From assembly GCF_036013935.1 (NCBI RefSeq), contig NZ_CP107902.1:8837001-8901000 (forward strand): a stretch of 64,000 bases of DNA, read 5' to 3'. This DNA is from Streptomyces sp. NBC_00461. GTDB lineage: Bacteria; Actinomycetota; Actinomycetes; Streptomycetales; Streptomycetaceae. Made by a program: the position numbers and the translations under genes. Below, one piece after another: positions 17,152 through 25,504 of the stretch. The notes below the pieces were generated by a model, which saw nothing but the letters and a program-made list of their open reading frames with translations, ran no database searches and was not told where the DNA came from. Numbering within the stretch: the stretch's first letter is position 1; the number at the start of each line of letters is the position of its first letter.

Positions 17152-18384
17152 GTGGATTTCGGATTCTCGCCGAGGGCGAGTGAACTCCAAGGCCGTATGC
17201 GGTCGTTCATGCAGGAGCACGTCTTTCCCGCGGAGGCCGTCTACGACCGGCAACTGGCCGGGGCCGACGACCCGCACGCCCTGCCGCCGGTGATGACGCA
17301 GCTCAAGGAGAAGGCGCGCGCCAAAGGCCTGTGGAACCTCTTCATGGCACATGGCGACTGGGGCGCGGGCCTGACCAACCTCGAATACGCGCCGCTCATG
17401 GAGCTGGCGGGCCGCTCCATCATCGGCCCCGAGGTGTTCAACTGCTCCGCGCCCGACACCGGCAACATGGAGCTGCTCGCGCTGTACGGCACCCCCGAAC
17501 AGCAACAGCGCTGGCTGCGACCCCTGTTGGAGGCCGAGATCCGCTCCTGCTTCGCCATGACGGAGCCTGAGGTGGCGAGTTCCGACGCCCGCAACATCCG
17601 TACGCGTATCACCCGCGACGGCGACCACTACGTCGTCAACGGCCGCAAGTGGTACACCTCCGGGATCCTCGACCCCGACTGCCGGCTGATCATCCTGATG
17701 GGCAAGACCGACCCGGACGCGCCCACCCACCGGCAGCAGAGCATGCTCCTCATCCCCCGGGACACTCCCGGCATCACGATCCTGCGCGACCTGCCGATGT
17801 TCGGCTACACCGACCGGCTCGGCCACGGGGACGTGCTCTTCGAGGACGTCCGTGTGCCGGTGGAGAACATCCTCGGCGGGGAGGGAGAGGGCTTCGCGAT
17901 CGCCCAGGGACGGCTCGGGCCGGGCCGTATGCACTACGCGATGCGAGCGGTCGGATTCGCCGAGCGTGCCCTGCAGTTGATGTGCGAGCGCGCCACCGAA
18001 CGTGTCGCCTTCGGCGGCCCGCTCGCCGACCGGGGCGTGGTGCGCGAGTGGATCGCCCGCAGCCGCATCGAGATCGAGCAACTGCGGCTGCTGGTCCTGA
18101 AGTCGGCCTGGCTGATGGACACCGTCGGCAACGCCGCCGCCCGGATGGAGGTCGCCGCCATCAAGGTGGCCGCCCTGGAAGTGGCCCACAAGGTCGTCGA
18201 CCGCGCCGTCCAGACGCACGGCGCGGCAGGCGTCAGCGACGACACCGTACTGGCCCGGCTGTACTCCATCACCAGGGCATTGAAGATCGCCGACGGCCCC
18301 GACGAGGTGCATCTGCGCACCGTGGCCCGCCAGGAACTCGCCCCGTACAAGAAGAAGTCCGACACGAAGGCAGGGGCAGCGTGA
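17152..18384 (+). CDS. Acyl-CoA dehydrogenase (ACAD11-like)
   Basis: A 410-residue acyl-CoA dehydrogenase starting with GTG at 17152, preceded by AAGGAG. It carries FAMTEPEVASSDARN, the block GRLGPGRMHYAMRAVG, and an N-terminal region resembling ACAD10/ACAD11 (GLWNLFMAHGDWGAGLTNLEY). The APH-like kinase gene ends 21 bp upstream, so the pair mirrors the fused ACAD11 of animals. It may act on phosphorylated 4-hydroxyacyl-CoA rather than on a plain saturated acyl-CoA. It overlaps the following SDR by GTGA. Confidence 0.88.
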   Translation: MDFGFSPRASELQGRMRSFMQEHVFPAEAVYDRQLAGADDPHALPPVMTQLKEKARAKGLWNLFMAHGDWGAGLTNLEYAPLMELAGRSIIGPEVFNCSAPDTGNMELLALYGTPEQQQRWLRPLLEAEIRSCFAMTEPEVASSDARNIRTRITRDGDHYVVNGRKWYTSGILDPDCRLIILMGKTDPDAPTHRQQSMLLIPRDTPGITILRDLPMFGYTDRLGHGDVLFEDVRVPVENILGGEGEGFAIAQGRLGPGRMHYAMRAVGFAERALQLMCERATERVAFGGPLADRGVVREWIARSRIEIEQLRLLVLKSAWLMDTVGNAAARMEVAAIKVAALEVAHKVVDRAVQTHGAAGVSDDTVLARLYSITRALKIADGPDEVHLRTVARQELAPYKKKSDTKAGAA

Positions 18385-19157
18385 GCGCCAACTCCCTCGA
18401 CGGCAGGGTGGCCGTCATCACCGGCGGATCCCGTGGCATCGGCCTGGGCATCGCCACCGCCTACCGGACGGCCGGCGCGCACGTGGTCATCGCCGCCCGC
18501 AAGGCGGCCGGACTCGCCGAAGCGCGCGAGCAGTTGCTGCGGGTCAAGGGCGACGGAGACCTGCACACGGTCGTCGCCAACGCCGGCGAACCCGACCAGG
18601 CCGAGGCCTGCGTCGAGGAGACCATGTCCCGCTTCGGGCGGGTCGACATCCTCGTGAACAACGCGGCGACCAACCCTTACCACGGAGACCTGCTCGACCT
18701 GGACCTGCCGCGTGCGGAGAAGACCGTACGGGTCAACCAGTACGGGATGATCGCCTGGACCCGCTGCGCCTGGCGCGCCTGGATGGCCGAACACGGGGGA
18801 GCGGTCGTCAACATCGCGTCCGTGGGCGGCCTGATCGTCGACCCGCACATCGGTTACTACAACGCGACCAAGGCCGCCATGCTCCACATGACCCGGCAGC
18901 TCGCCTACGAACTCGGGCCGCGGGCACGGGTGAACGCGATAGCCCCCGGGCTGATCAAGACCGAACTGGCGCGTGCCGTGTGGGAGGTCCGCGAACCCGT
19001 CCTCACCGCCAAGCTGCCGATGCGGCGCCTGGGCACGGTCGAGGACGTCGCCGCCGCGGCACTGTTCCTCGCCTGCGACGCCTCCTCCTGGATGACGGGC
19101 CAGACTCTGGTCCTCGACGGCGGAGCGACCGCCCTGCCCATCGGGGTGGACGAATGA
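18381..19157 (+). CDS. Short-chain dehydrogenase/reductase
   Basis: A 258-residue SDR starting with GTG at 18381, translationally coupled to the dehydrogenase before it. Cofactor motif TGGSRGIGLGIA, structural NNAATNP, active-site YYNATK. It resembles 3-oxoacyl-ACP reductase/3-hydroxyacyl-CoA dehydrogenase SDRs, so it may oxidise a beta-hydroxy group of the acyl-CoA intermediate. It overlaps the next SDR by ATGA. Confidence 0.87.
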   Translation: MSANSLDGRVAVITGGSRGIGLGIATAYRTAGAHVVIAARKAAGLAEAREQLLRVKGDGDLHTVVANAGEPDQAEACVEETMSRFGRVDILVNNAATNPYHGDLLDLDLPRAEKTVRVNQYGMIAWTRCAWRAWMAEHGGAVVNIASVGGLIVDPHIGYYNATKAAMLHMTRQLAYELGPRARVNAIAPGLIKTELARAVWEVREPVLTAKLPMRRLGTVEDVAAAALFLACDASSWMTGQTLVLDGGATALPIGVDE

Positions 19158-19927
19158 CCGCGCCCCGCCCCGCTGCCGGACTCTTCTCGCTGGAGGGCAG
19201 GACGGCGATCGTCACCGGGGCCTCCGCCGGGCTCGGCGCCCGTTTCGCCGTGGTCCTCGCACAGGCCGGCGCCACCGTCTTCGCCGCCGCACGCCGCATC
19301 GACCGCCTCAAGGAACTCGCCGACACCGACGCCCGCATCCACCCGGTGGCCTGCGACGTCTCGCTGGAGGCCGACCGGACGCGACTGGCCGAGACGGCGC
19401 TGAGCACCACCGGCCGGATCGACGTGCTGGTCAACAACGCGGCCAGCCCGGGCGAGACGCGTGCGGCGGACGAGTCCCCGGACGCCTTCGCCGGGGTGCT
19501 GGACGTGAACCTCACCGCCCCCTTCCACCTGGCGAGGCTCACCGCCGAGGCGCCGGCCCCGGCCGGCGCCAGGAGCATCATCAACGTCGCCTCCATCCTC
19601 GGCCTGGTCTCGGCCGCACCCCTCGGCGGCGCGAGCTACTCGGCGTCCAAGGCCGGACTGATCGGCCTGACCCGTGAGCTGGCCGGACAGTGGGGCCGTG
19701 ACGGCATCCGCGTCAACGCTCTCGCCCCGGGCTGGTTCCGCACCGAGATGACCGCGGACCTCTTCGGCGACGAGCGCTCCAGCCGCTGGGTGGAACGCAA
19801 CACCCTGCTGCAGCGCGGCGGCGACGGTCACGAACTCGACGGCGCCCTGCTGTTTTTGGCCTCGGATGCCTCCTCGTACTGCACCGGGCAGGTCCTCACC
19901 GTCGACGGCGGATGGACCGCGCGATGA
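19154..19927 (+). CDS. Short-chain dehydrogenase/reductase
   Basis: A 257-residue SDR, second of a tandem pair. Motifs: TGASAGLGARFA near residue 20, NNAASPG, and YSASKAG as Tyr-x3-Lys. It is clearly different in sequence from the SDR just upstream, so it is probably a second step rather than a duplicate. It is coupled by 4-bp ATGA overlaps to the genes on both sides, showing tight co-translation in the operon. Confidence 0.87.
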   Translation: MTAPRPAAGLFSLEGRTAIVTGASAGLGARFAVVLAQAGATVFAAARRIDRLKELADTDARIHPVACDVSLEADRTRLAETALSTTGRIDVLVNNAASPGETRAADESPDAFAGVLDVNLTAPFHLARLTAEAPAPAGARSIINVASILGLVSAAPLGGASYSASKAGLIGLTRELAGQWGRDGIRVNALAPGWFRTEMTADLFGDERSSRWVERNTLLQRGGDGHELDGALLFLASDASSYCTGQVLTVDGGWTAR

Positions 19928-20715
19928 CTGTGACCCTCGACATCCGGTACGACGGCCTCGCCCGTGTCACCCTGCGCCGCCCCGCCGCGGGCAACGCCAT
20001 CGACCTGGAGACCGCACACGGACTCCTCGACGTGGCACGAGCCTGCGAACGCGACGCCGTACGGGCCGTGCTGCTCACCGGTGAGGGCAGGTCCTTCTGC
20101 GTCGGCGGCGACCTCAGGGAGTTCTCCCGGCTCTCCGGCGAGGCCCTGGAGAAGCACCTGATCGCGGTCACCGACGCCCTGCACGACGCCCTGCGCACCT
20201 TCGCCGCGATCGACGCGCCCCTGGTGGCCGCCGTACAGGGAGCGGTCGCGGGTGCCGGCATCGGCCTGGCCGCGGCCGCCGACATCACCCTCGCCGCCGA
20301 CAACGCCTCGTTCACCGCCGCCTACACCGGCATCGGATACTCGCCGGACGCCGGAGTGAGCTGGTCGCTGCCCCGCCTCATCGGCCCCAAGCAGGCCCTC
20401 GACCTGCTGTTGACGAACCGCAGGGTGCCCGCGGCGGAGGCCGCCGCGCTCGGACTGGTCAGCCGGGTCGTCGCCGCCGACCAACTGGCCGCGGAGGCCG
20501 CGCGCACGGCCGGGACCCTGTGCCAGGGCCCGACCGCCGCCTTCGGCGCCACCCGCAGGCTCGTCGCCGCCGCCCTCACCTCGGACCTCTCCTCGCAGCT
20601 GGACCGCGAGGCCCGTGCGCTCGCCGCGGCCGCCGTTTCCGAGGCGGGCCGCGAGGGCGTGGCCGCCTTCCTGGCCAAGCGGGCGCCCCTGTTCGCACCC
20701 ACCCCCTTCACGTAA
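19924..20715 (+). CDS. Enoyl-CoA hydratase/isomerase (PaaG-like)
   Basis: A 263-residue crotonase-fold protein. The oxyanion-hole segment is EGRSFCVGGDLREF. The catalytic region reads GAGIGLAAAADITLA and TGIGYSPDAGVSW: both hydratase glutamates are absent, but the Asp at about 142 corresponds to the catalytic Asp of PaaG and delta3,delta2-enoyl-CoA isomerases. Double-bond isomerisation is therefore likelier than hydration. The ATG at 19924 overlaps the SDR stop; an ATG 12 bp upstream in the same frame is less favoured. Confidence 0.85.
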   Translation: MTVTLDIRYDGLARVTLRRPAAGNAIDLETAHGLLDVARACERDAVRAVLLTGEGRSFCVGGDLREFSRLSGEALEKHLIAVTDALHDALRTFAAIDAPLVAAVQGAVAGAGIGLAAAADITLAADNASFTAAYTGIGYSPDAGVSWSLPRLIGPKQALDLLLTNRRVPAAEAAALGLVSRVVAADQLAAEAARTAGTLCQGPTAAFGATRRLVAAALTSDLSSQLDREARALAAAAVSEAGREGVAAFLAKRAPLFAPTPFT

Positions 20716-20737
20716 CCCCGGACCCCAGGGAGATCCC

Positions 20738-21886
20738 GTGTCGCAAGCATTCGTCGTCGGCGCCGTCCGCACGCCGGTAGGCCGCCGCAAGGGCACACTC
20801 AGCGGCGTGCACCCCGCCGACCTCGGCGCGCACGTCCTGCACGCCCTGCTCGAACGCACCGGAGCCGATCCCGGCAGCATCGACGACGTGTACTTCGGCT
20901 GTGTCAGCCAGATCGGCGCCCAGACGGGAAATATCGCCCGCACGGCCTGGCTGTCCGCCGGGCTGCCGCAGCACGTGCCCGGCACCACCATCGACCGGCA
21001 GTGCGGCTCCTCCCAGCAGGCCGTTCACTTCGCCGCCCAGGCGGTCGGATCCGGCGCCGCGGACCTGGTGATCGCCGGCGGCGTCGAGGTGATGAGCCTG
21101 GTGCCCATGGCCAGTCCCATGTTCGTCGGCGAACAGGCCGGTATGGGCAGCCCCTACGCGGGCGGAGGCTGGCGTGCGCACTTCGGGGAGCAGGAGGTCT
21201 CGCAGTTCCGCGGAGCCGAGCTGATCGCCGAGAAGTGGGGCGTCTCGCGCGAGGACATGGAGCGGTTCGCCCTCAGCAGCCACCAGCGGGCCCTCGCCGC
21301 ACAGGCCGCCGGCGCCTTCGACGAGGAGATCGTTCCCGCCTTCGGTCTCACCGCCGACGAGGGACCGCGCGCCGACACCACGCTGGAGAAGATGGCCGGC
21401 CTGAAGACGCTCACCGAGGACGGCCGGCTGACGGCCGCCGTCTCCAGCCAGATCTCCGACGGCGCCGCCGCCCTGCTGATCGCCTCCGAGGAGGCGGTAC
21501 GCCGGCACGGCCTGACCCCGCTGGCCCGCGTGCACAGCATGGCCGTGGTCGGCTCCGACCCGGTCCACATGCTGACCGGTCCGATCCCGGCCACCGAGAA
21601 GGTCCTCGACCGGGCGGCCCTGTCGGTCGACGAGATCGACCTGGTCGAGATCAACGAGGCCTTCGCCTCCGTCGTGCTGGCCTGGCAGAAGGAGATCGGT
21701 GCCGATCAGGCCCGGGTCAACGCCTTCGGAGGGGCCATCGCGCTCGGCCATCCGCTCGGTGCCACGGGCGCCCGGCTGATGACCACGCTCGTCCACCAGC
21801 TGCGCAGGACCGGTTGCCGCTACGGTTTGCAGACGATGTGCGAGGGCGGCGGCATGGCCAACGCGACCGTGCTGGAGCGGCTGTGA
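20738..21886 (+). CDS. Acetyl-CoA acyltransferase (thiolase)
   Basis: A full-length thiolase of 382 residues with all catalytic residues: Cys in DRQCGSSQQAV near residue 90, EINEAFA, GHPLGATGARL and the terminal CEGGGMANA. It performs the final thiolytic cleavage of beta-oxidation. It starts with GTG at 20738 after CAGGGAG. It is last in the main operon; 14 bp beyond its stop lies operator 7, in front of the TetR gene. Confidence 0.93.
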   Translation: MSQAFVVGAVRTPVGRRKGTLSGVHPADLGAHVLHALLERTGADPGSIDDVYFGCVSQIGAQTGNIARTAWLSAGLPQHVPGTTIDRQCGSSQQAVHFAAQAVGSGAADLVIAGGVEVMSLVPMASPMFVGEQAGMGSPYAGGGWRAHFGEQEVSQFRGAELIAEKWGVSREDMERFALSSHQRALAAQAAGAFDEEIVPAFGLTADEGPRADTTLEKMAGLKTLTEDGRLTAAVSSQISDGAAALLIASEEAVRRHGLTPLARVHSMAVVGSDPVHMLTGPIPATEKVLDRAALSVDEIDLVEINEAFASVVLAWQKEIGADQARVNAFGGAIALGHPLGATGARLMTTLVHQLRRTGCRYGLQTMCEGGGMANATVLERL

Positions 21887-21899
21887 CCGGATCCGGCTG

Positions 21900-21912
21900 G
21901 TAACTGAGTTCA
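21900..21912. promoter_or_regulatory. Island operator 7 (TGAACTCAGTTAC on the minus strand)
   Basis: A slightly degenerate copy with one half-site TGAA/TTCA perfect. It lies 56 bp upstream of the TetR gene at 21968, consistent with autoregulation at lower affinity. Confidence 0.6.
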
Positions 21913-21967
21913 ACTTGGGTTTACCCTCGGGTACGGACACGGTGAGTGACGGCCATGGAGAGGGAGT

Positions 21968-22588
21968 ATGACGAGGATCGTTGAACCGGAGGCCGGACCG
22001 AGGTCCAAGCGCGCCGCCATTCTCGCGGCCGCGGTGGACTGTTTCGGCGAGACGGGCTTCGAGGCCACCAAGTGGTCCACGGTGGCCGAGCGGGTCGGCA
22101 TCGGACAGACCGCGCTCTATCACTACTTCGAGTCCAAGACGCACTGCCTGCTCACCATCATGCGGATCGAACTGGAGCGTTCGCACGACCGGTTCGTCGA
22201 GGCCACCAAGGACGCGGCGGACCCCGTGGAGGCGCTGCGGGCCGCGGTCCGCGCGGCGTACGACGTCTCTCCGCACGAGGTCCTGCAGATGCGCATCCTG
22301 CAGAACCACATGGACCTGCTGTCCGGTTCCCGCAGGTCCAAGCGCGAGGAGGCGGAGCGTGTCGCGGCCCGCCAGCTGGTCCAGGTGGTCGAGCGGGACT
22401 GGATGAACCTGCTGGTCAAGGGCATGGCTCAGGGTGCCTTCCCGCTGCGGGACGCACAGCTGCTCGGCGCGAGCGTGCTCGGCCTGATCGTCAGCGTGTG
22501 GCGGTGGTACCGGCCGTCCGGACCGACGCCGCTGGCGGAGATCGGCGAGCTGATCGAAGGCGCCTGCGTACGGATGGTCGCCACCTGA
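21968..22588 (+). CDS. TetR-family regulator, probable repressor of the catabolic island
   Basis: A 206-residue TetR protein. The N-terminal helix-turn-helix is VAERVGIGQTALYHYFESK (residues about 38-56); the C-terminal ligand domain is unlike common drug-efflux regulators. It lies in the centre of the island between the two largest operons, and one copy of the nine-member operator precedes it. By analogy with KstR/PaaR-type regulators it probably binds an acyl-CoA intermediate and then releases DNA. Assigning the operator to this protein is an inference from position. Confidence 0.85.
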   Translation: MTRIVEPEAGPRSKRAAILAAAVDCFGETGFEATKWSTVAERVGIGQTALYHYFESKTHCLLTIMRIELERSHDRFVEATKDAADPVEALRAAVRAAYDVSPHEVLQMRILQNHMDLLSGSRRSKREEAERVAARQLVQVVERDWMNLLVKGMAQGAFPLRDAQLLGASVLGLIVSVWRWYRPSGPTPLAEIGELIEGACVRMVAT

Positions 22589-22611
22589 CGTACCGGGAGA
22601 CCTCGGCTTTC

Positions 22612-22643
22612 GCGGCCCCCGACGGATGTCCGTCGGGGGCCGC
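22612..22643. terminator. Strong hairpin after the TetR gene
   Basis: Two 15-base arms (22612-22626 and 22629-22643) are perfectly complementary with only a 2-base gap, all GC-rich and without a T tract, as is usual for actinomycete terminators. It lies 24 bp after the TetR stop. Confidence 0.75.
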
Positions 22644-22730
22644 GCCGTTCCCGGGCCGATGTCGGGTGATCGGTTTCGTGTCGGGCCATTGCCAGGCGCG
22701 TTTCCCCGGGATTAACATCGGGAACGTAAC

Positions 22731-22743
22731 TGAATTGAACTCA
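22731..22743. promoter_or_regulatory. Island operator 8 (TGAATTGAACTCA)
   Basis: Lies 21 bp before the TTG start of the Liv-type binding lipoprotein. It is the exact reverse complement of operator 2, including flanks, linking the two binding-protein genes to one regulator. Confidence 0.7.
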
Positions 22744-22763
22744 GGTTGATCCGAGGAGGGGTC

Positions 22764-23954
22764 TTGCGACGACGCACGACACGCTCGCTCACCGCCGCCG
22801 CAGCCCTGCTCGCCGTCGTGGTGAGCGCCTGCGGCACCACCGGCCCCTCGGCGTCGGCGGACGACAAGGTCATCAGGATCGGCGCCTGGTTCCCGCTCAC
22901 GGGGGCGGTGGCCTCCTTCGGCATCCCCGAGCGGGCCGGCGCCGACGCGTACTTCAAGTCGGTCAACGCACGCGGCGGGATCAACGGCCGCAAGATCGAC
23001 TGGATCGTCAAGGACAACGCCTTCGATCCGCAGCAGACCGTGCAGGTCGCCCGCCGACTCGTGGACCAGGACGGCGTCGTGGCGATCGTCGGGGCCAACG
23101 GCACCGCGCAGTCCCAGGCCACCTTCCCCTTCGTACTCGGGCAGCGGAAGGTGCCGGTCCTCAACCCCCTGGGCGGTGACGCCTCCTGGTACGAGCCGCC
23201 CCGCGAGGGTCTGTACGGACTGCAGACCCTCTACGAGGACCAGGCCGCCGCACTCGGCGAGTGGGTGGCGCGCGACGGGGCGAAAAAGGTACTCGTCGTC
23301 CACAGCGACCCGAAGGCGTTCGTGAACGTCGCCAAGGACATCGCCCCCGCCGCCCACAGGACCGACCCGTCGATCCGCGTGAAACGACTGCCGGTCAAGT
23401 TCCAGACCACCGACTACAGCCCCGTCATCAGCAAGGTGAAGGCCGAGAAACCCGACGCCGTCGTCCTGATCCTCGCCTCCGCCGAGGCCGCGTCCTACCT
23501 CAAGGAAGCCAAGCTGCAGCACCTGTCCACGCCGGTGTACGGCTACGCGCCCGTGGCGGGACAGTCCACGCTCACCCTGGCCGGCTCGGCGGCCGAAGGC
23601 GTCAGGGCGGTGCAGCTGGTCAAGTCGCCGCACGACGACGACCCTGCCATCAAGGAGTTCCGCGCCGCCCTCGCCCGGTACGAGCGGGGACAGCCGGCCG
23701 ACTTCATCACCCTGTGGGGCTGGGCAGCCGCGAAGGCGTTCGTGGAGATCGCCAAGACCATCGACGGGCCGGTCACCTCGCAGTCGCTGACCGCCGCCTA
23801 CGCCAGGGCCAAGGCGGTCGACACCGGTGTCGGACCGGTCCTCAACTTCTCCGCGGACAGCCACAACGGCACCCGCGACGTACAGAAGGTCGTCGTCAGG
23901 AACGGCCGCTGGGAGTCACAGGGGGACTTCTTCACTCCGCCCACCAGAGACTGA
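22764..23954 (+). CDS. Liv-type ABC substrate-binding lipoprotein
   Basis: A 396-residue LivK-like periplasmic-binding protein. A twin-Arg-rich n-region, a hydrophobic segment and the lipobox VVSAC (about residue 24) mark it as a lipoprotein. The mature part starts IRIGAWFPLTGAVASFG, typical of the family. The TTG at 22764 is chosen because GGAGGGG lies about 6 nt upstream and the signal peptide begins there. No permease is adjacent; the LivH and fused permease/ATPase at 4255-7652, under the same operator, are the obvious partners. It opens a seven-gene operon ending at 28095. Confidence 0.88.
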   Translation: MRRRTTRSLTAAAALLAVVVSACGTTGPSASADDKVIRIGAWFPLTGAVASFGIPERAGADAYFKSVNARGGINGRKIDWIVKDNAFDPQQTVQVARRLVDQDGVVAIVGANGTAQSQATFPFVLGQRKVPVLNPLGGDASWYEPPREGLYGLQTLYEDQAAALGEWVARDGAKKVLVVHSDPKAFVNVAKDIAPAAHRTDPSIRVKRLPVKFQTTDYSPVISKVKAEKPDAVVLILASAEAASYLKEAKLQHLSTPVYGYAPVAGQSTLTLAGSAAEGVRAVQLVKSPHDDDPAIKEFRAALARYERGQPADFITLWGWAAAKAFVEIAKTIDGPVTSQSLTAAYARAKAVDTGVGPVLNFSADSHNGTRDVQKVVVRNGRWESQGDFFTPPTRD

Positions 23955-23985
23955 CCCGCCATCCGCACCAGCGAGAGGAACCTCA

Positions 23986-24345
23986 ATGACCAGCGTGCTG
24001 CGCGCCTACATGGCACGGATGGACAGCGGCCGTCCCGAGCAGGCACTCGAACTGCTCGTGCCGGACTTCCGCTTCCTCATCGTCCTGCCGACGGGAGAGG
24101 CCACCGGGCGCTCCAAGGACGATTTCGCCGCCTACATCGCGGGCCGCAACGCGGTCGAGCGGGCCCACGAGATCCTCCGCCGCAGCAGTGACGGTGACCT
24201 GGAGACCGTGTACGGGGTGGTGACCGAGTCCGGCAAGACCATCGGGTCCTTCCTGTCGGCCGCCGTGGTCACCCCCGACGGGCGGATGGCCCGCTACCAG
24301 TCGTACTTCACCACGACCTACGACCTCATCGACCGGCAGGACTGA
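23986..24345 (+). CDS. NTF2-like (SnoaL/ketosteroid-isomerase fold) protein
   Basis: A 119-residue NTF2-fold protein (VLRAYMARMDSGRPEQALELL, with the C-terminal YQSYFTTTYDLI strand). The fold covers isomerases, hydratases and non-enzymatic partners; the catalytic residues of ketosteroid isomerase are not clearly present. The ATG at 23986 has GAGAGGAA upstream. It lies in the binding-protein operon 3 bp before the truncated flavoprotein and is related in size and start to the protein at 24694. Confidence 0.7.
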   Translation: MTSVLRAYMARMDSGRPEQALELLVPDFRFLIVLPTGEATGRSKDDFAAYIAGRNAVERAHEILRRSSDGDLETVYGVVTESGKTIGSFLSAAVVTPDGRMARYQSYFTTTYDLIDRQD

Positions 24346-24348
24346 GCC

Positions 24349-24657
24349 ATGACGGCACAGACGCAGGTGGACGTCGTCGTCCTCGGCGCAGGCCTCGCCG
24401 GACTGAGCGCGGCCGCGACGGCGGCGGCGGAAGGCGCCTCGACCTTCGGCGGCATCGAGGTCGCCGCCGAAGGCACGGTCGTGGACGCGTCCGGCCGGCC
24501 GGTACGGGGCCTGTACGCGGCGGGCGCCGACATGGGCGACGCCTACCACGAGGGATACGGCGGCGGACTGTGCCTCGCGGTCGTCTCGGGCAGGCGCGCG
24601 GGCCGCCTGGCCGCGGCCCGGACCCGACGACGTACGCCCGTCCCCGCGGCGCACTGA
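24349..24657 (+). pseudogene. FAD-dependent dehydrogenase with internal deletion
   Basis: A 102-residue frame joins the extreme N-terminus of a fumarate-reductase/KstD-type flavoprotein (VVVLGAGLAGLSAA, ADP-binding motif) directly to its extreme C-terminus (GLYAAGADMGDAYHEGYGGG, the FAD-closing segment). About 350-400 residues that would normally lie between are absent; the join is near residue 30 and stays in frame. It is almost certainly inactive as an oxidoreductase. The intact ancestor would have been a flavin dehydrogenase step of this operon. A functional mini-protein cannot be excluded. Confidence 0.75.
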
Positions 24658-24693
24658 CACAGACCAGCAGACCTTCCGAACCAGGGAGCCGAG

Positions 24694-25074
24694 ATGACCG
24701 ACACATCCACCGCGACCGCCCCTTTCCTAACCGCGTGGTTCGAGATCCTCGACAGCGACGAGCCCCACCGGATCCTGGACCTGATCGGCGACGACTTCAC
24801 CCTGTCCATCCTGTTCTCCACCGGCGACGGCAACGCCACCGACTTCGCAGGGGACCGCGCCGCGCTGGTCGGCTACCTCGAACAGCGCGAGAGGGGCACG
24901 CGCACCCACCATCTGCTGTCCGCGACCACACTGGGCCAGGACGAGCTCTTCCTCGGCGAGGTGCGGCGCGCGGGTGTCCCCGAGGCGAGCTTCGTCGCCG
25001 CCGGACGGGTGAACGCGGCGGGCAGGCTGCAGCGTCTGCTGATCGGCCGCTCGTCCCAGATCCGCTTCAACTGA
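24694..25074 (+). CDS. NTF2-like (SnoaL-type) protein
   Basis: A 126-residue protein with an NTF2-like start (PFLTAWFEILDSDEPHRILDLIGDDFTLSI), similar in layout to the protein at 23986. It may be a small isomerase, hydratase or lactone-forming/opening helper acting on the pathway substrate. CAGGGAG precedes the ATG. It lies between the deleted flavoprotein gene and the EthD-like gene in one operon. Confidence 0.65.
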   Translation: MTDTSTATAPFLTAWFEILDSDEPHRILDLIGDDFTLSILFSTGDGNATDFAGDRAALVGYLEQRERGTRTHHLLSATTLGQDELFLGEVRRAGVPEASFVAAGRVNAAGRLQRLLIGRSSQIRFN

Positions 25075-25092
25075 ACACGTACGGAGAACAGC

Positions 25093-25413
25093 ATGTACAA
25101 CCTCGTCCTGCTGGCAGCACGGCCCCCGGAGTGGACGCACGAGCGGTTCATCGACTGGTGGCGCGGCGACCACGCCGAACTGACCTACCGCCTGCCCGGC
25201 CTGCGCGCCTGGCGGCACACGGAGATCGACCGGGCGATGGAGCCGAGGTCCGAGGGCTGGGACGGGATCTCCGTGCTCGGCTTCGACTCCCCGGAGGATC
25301 TGAAGAAGGCCCTGGCGAGCCCGGAGTGGGCGGCGGCCGTGGCACAGGTGGGAGACATGAAGGGCCGCCGCATCGCGGTGATGGGCCATGAGGCGGAGAT
25401 GTTCACCGCCTGA
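25093..25413 (+). CDS. EthD-like (dimeric alpha/beta barrel) protein
   Basis: A 106-residue protein with the EthD pattern HERFIDWWRGDHAELTYRLPGLRAW and a C-terminal SPEWAAAVAQVGD helix. EthD-type ferredoxin-fold proteins occur in catabolic and polyketide clusters, often as small decarboxylases, isomerases or partners of oxygenases. It is 18 bp after the NTF2-like gene in the same operon. The reaction is unknown. Confidence 0.75.
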   Translation: MYNLVLLAARPPEWTHERFIDWWRGDHAELTYRLPGLRAWRHTEIDRAMEPRSEGWDGISVLGFDSPEDLKKALASPEWAAAVAQVGDMKGRRIAVMGHEAEMFTA

Positions 25414-25504
25414 GAGGGCCCGTCCGGGGGCCGTCCGGCAACGGCACAGCATGCGAGAAGCAGGGTTCATCACGGCGTCCGGCACAGCGTAGCGAGGAAG
25501 ATGT

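Noticed and set aside
16555..18312. Minus-strand open frame of 585 codons across the kinase and dehydrogenase genes
   Set aside because: Antisense shadow: Gly/His/Gln/Val-rich, no ribosome site, and it covers two well-supported genes.
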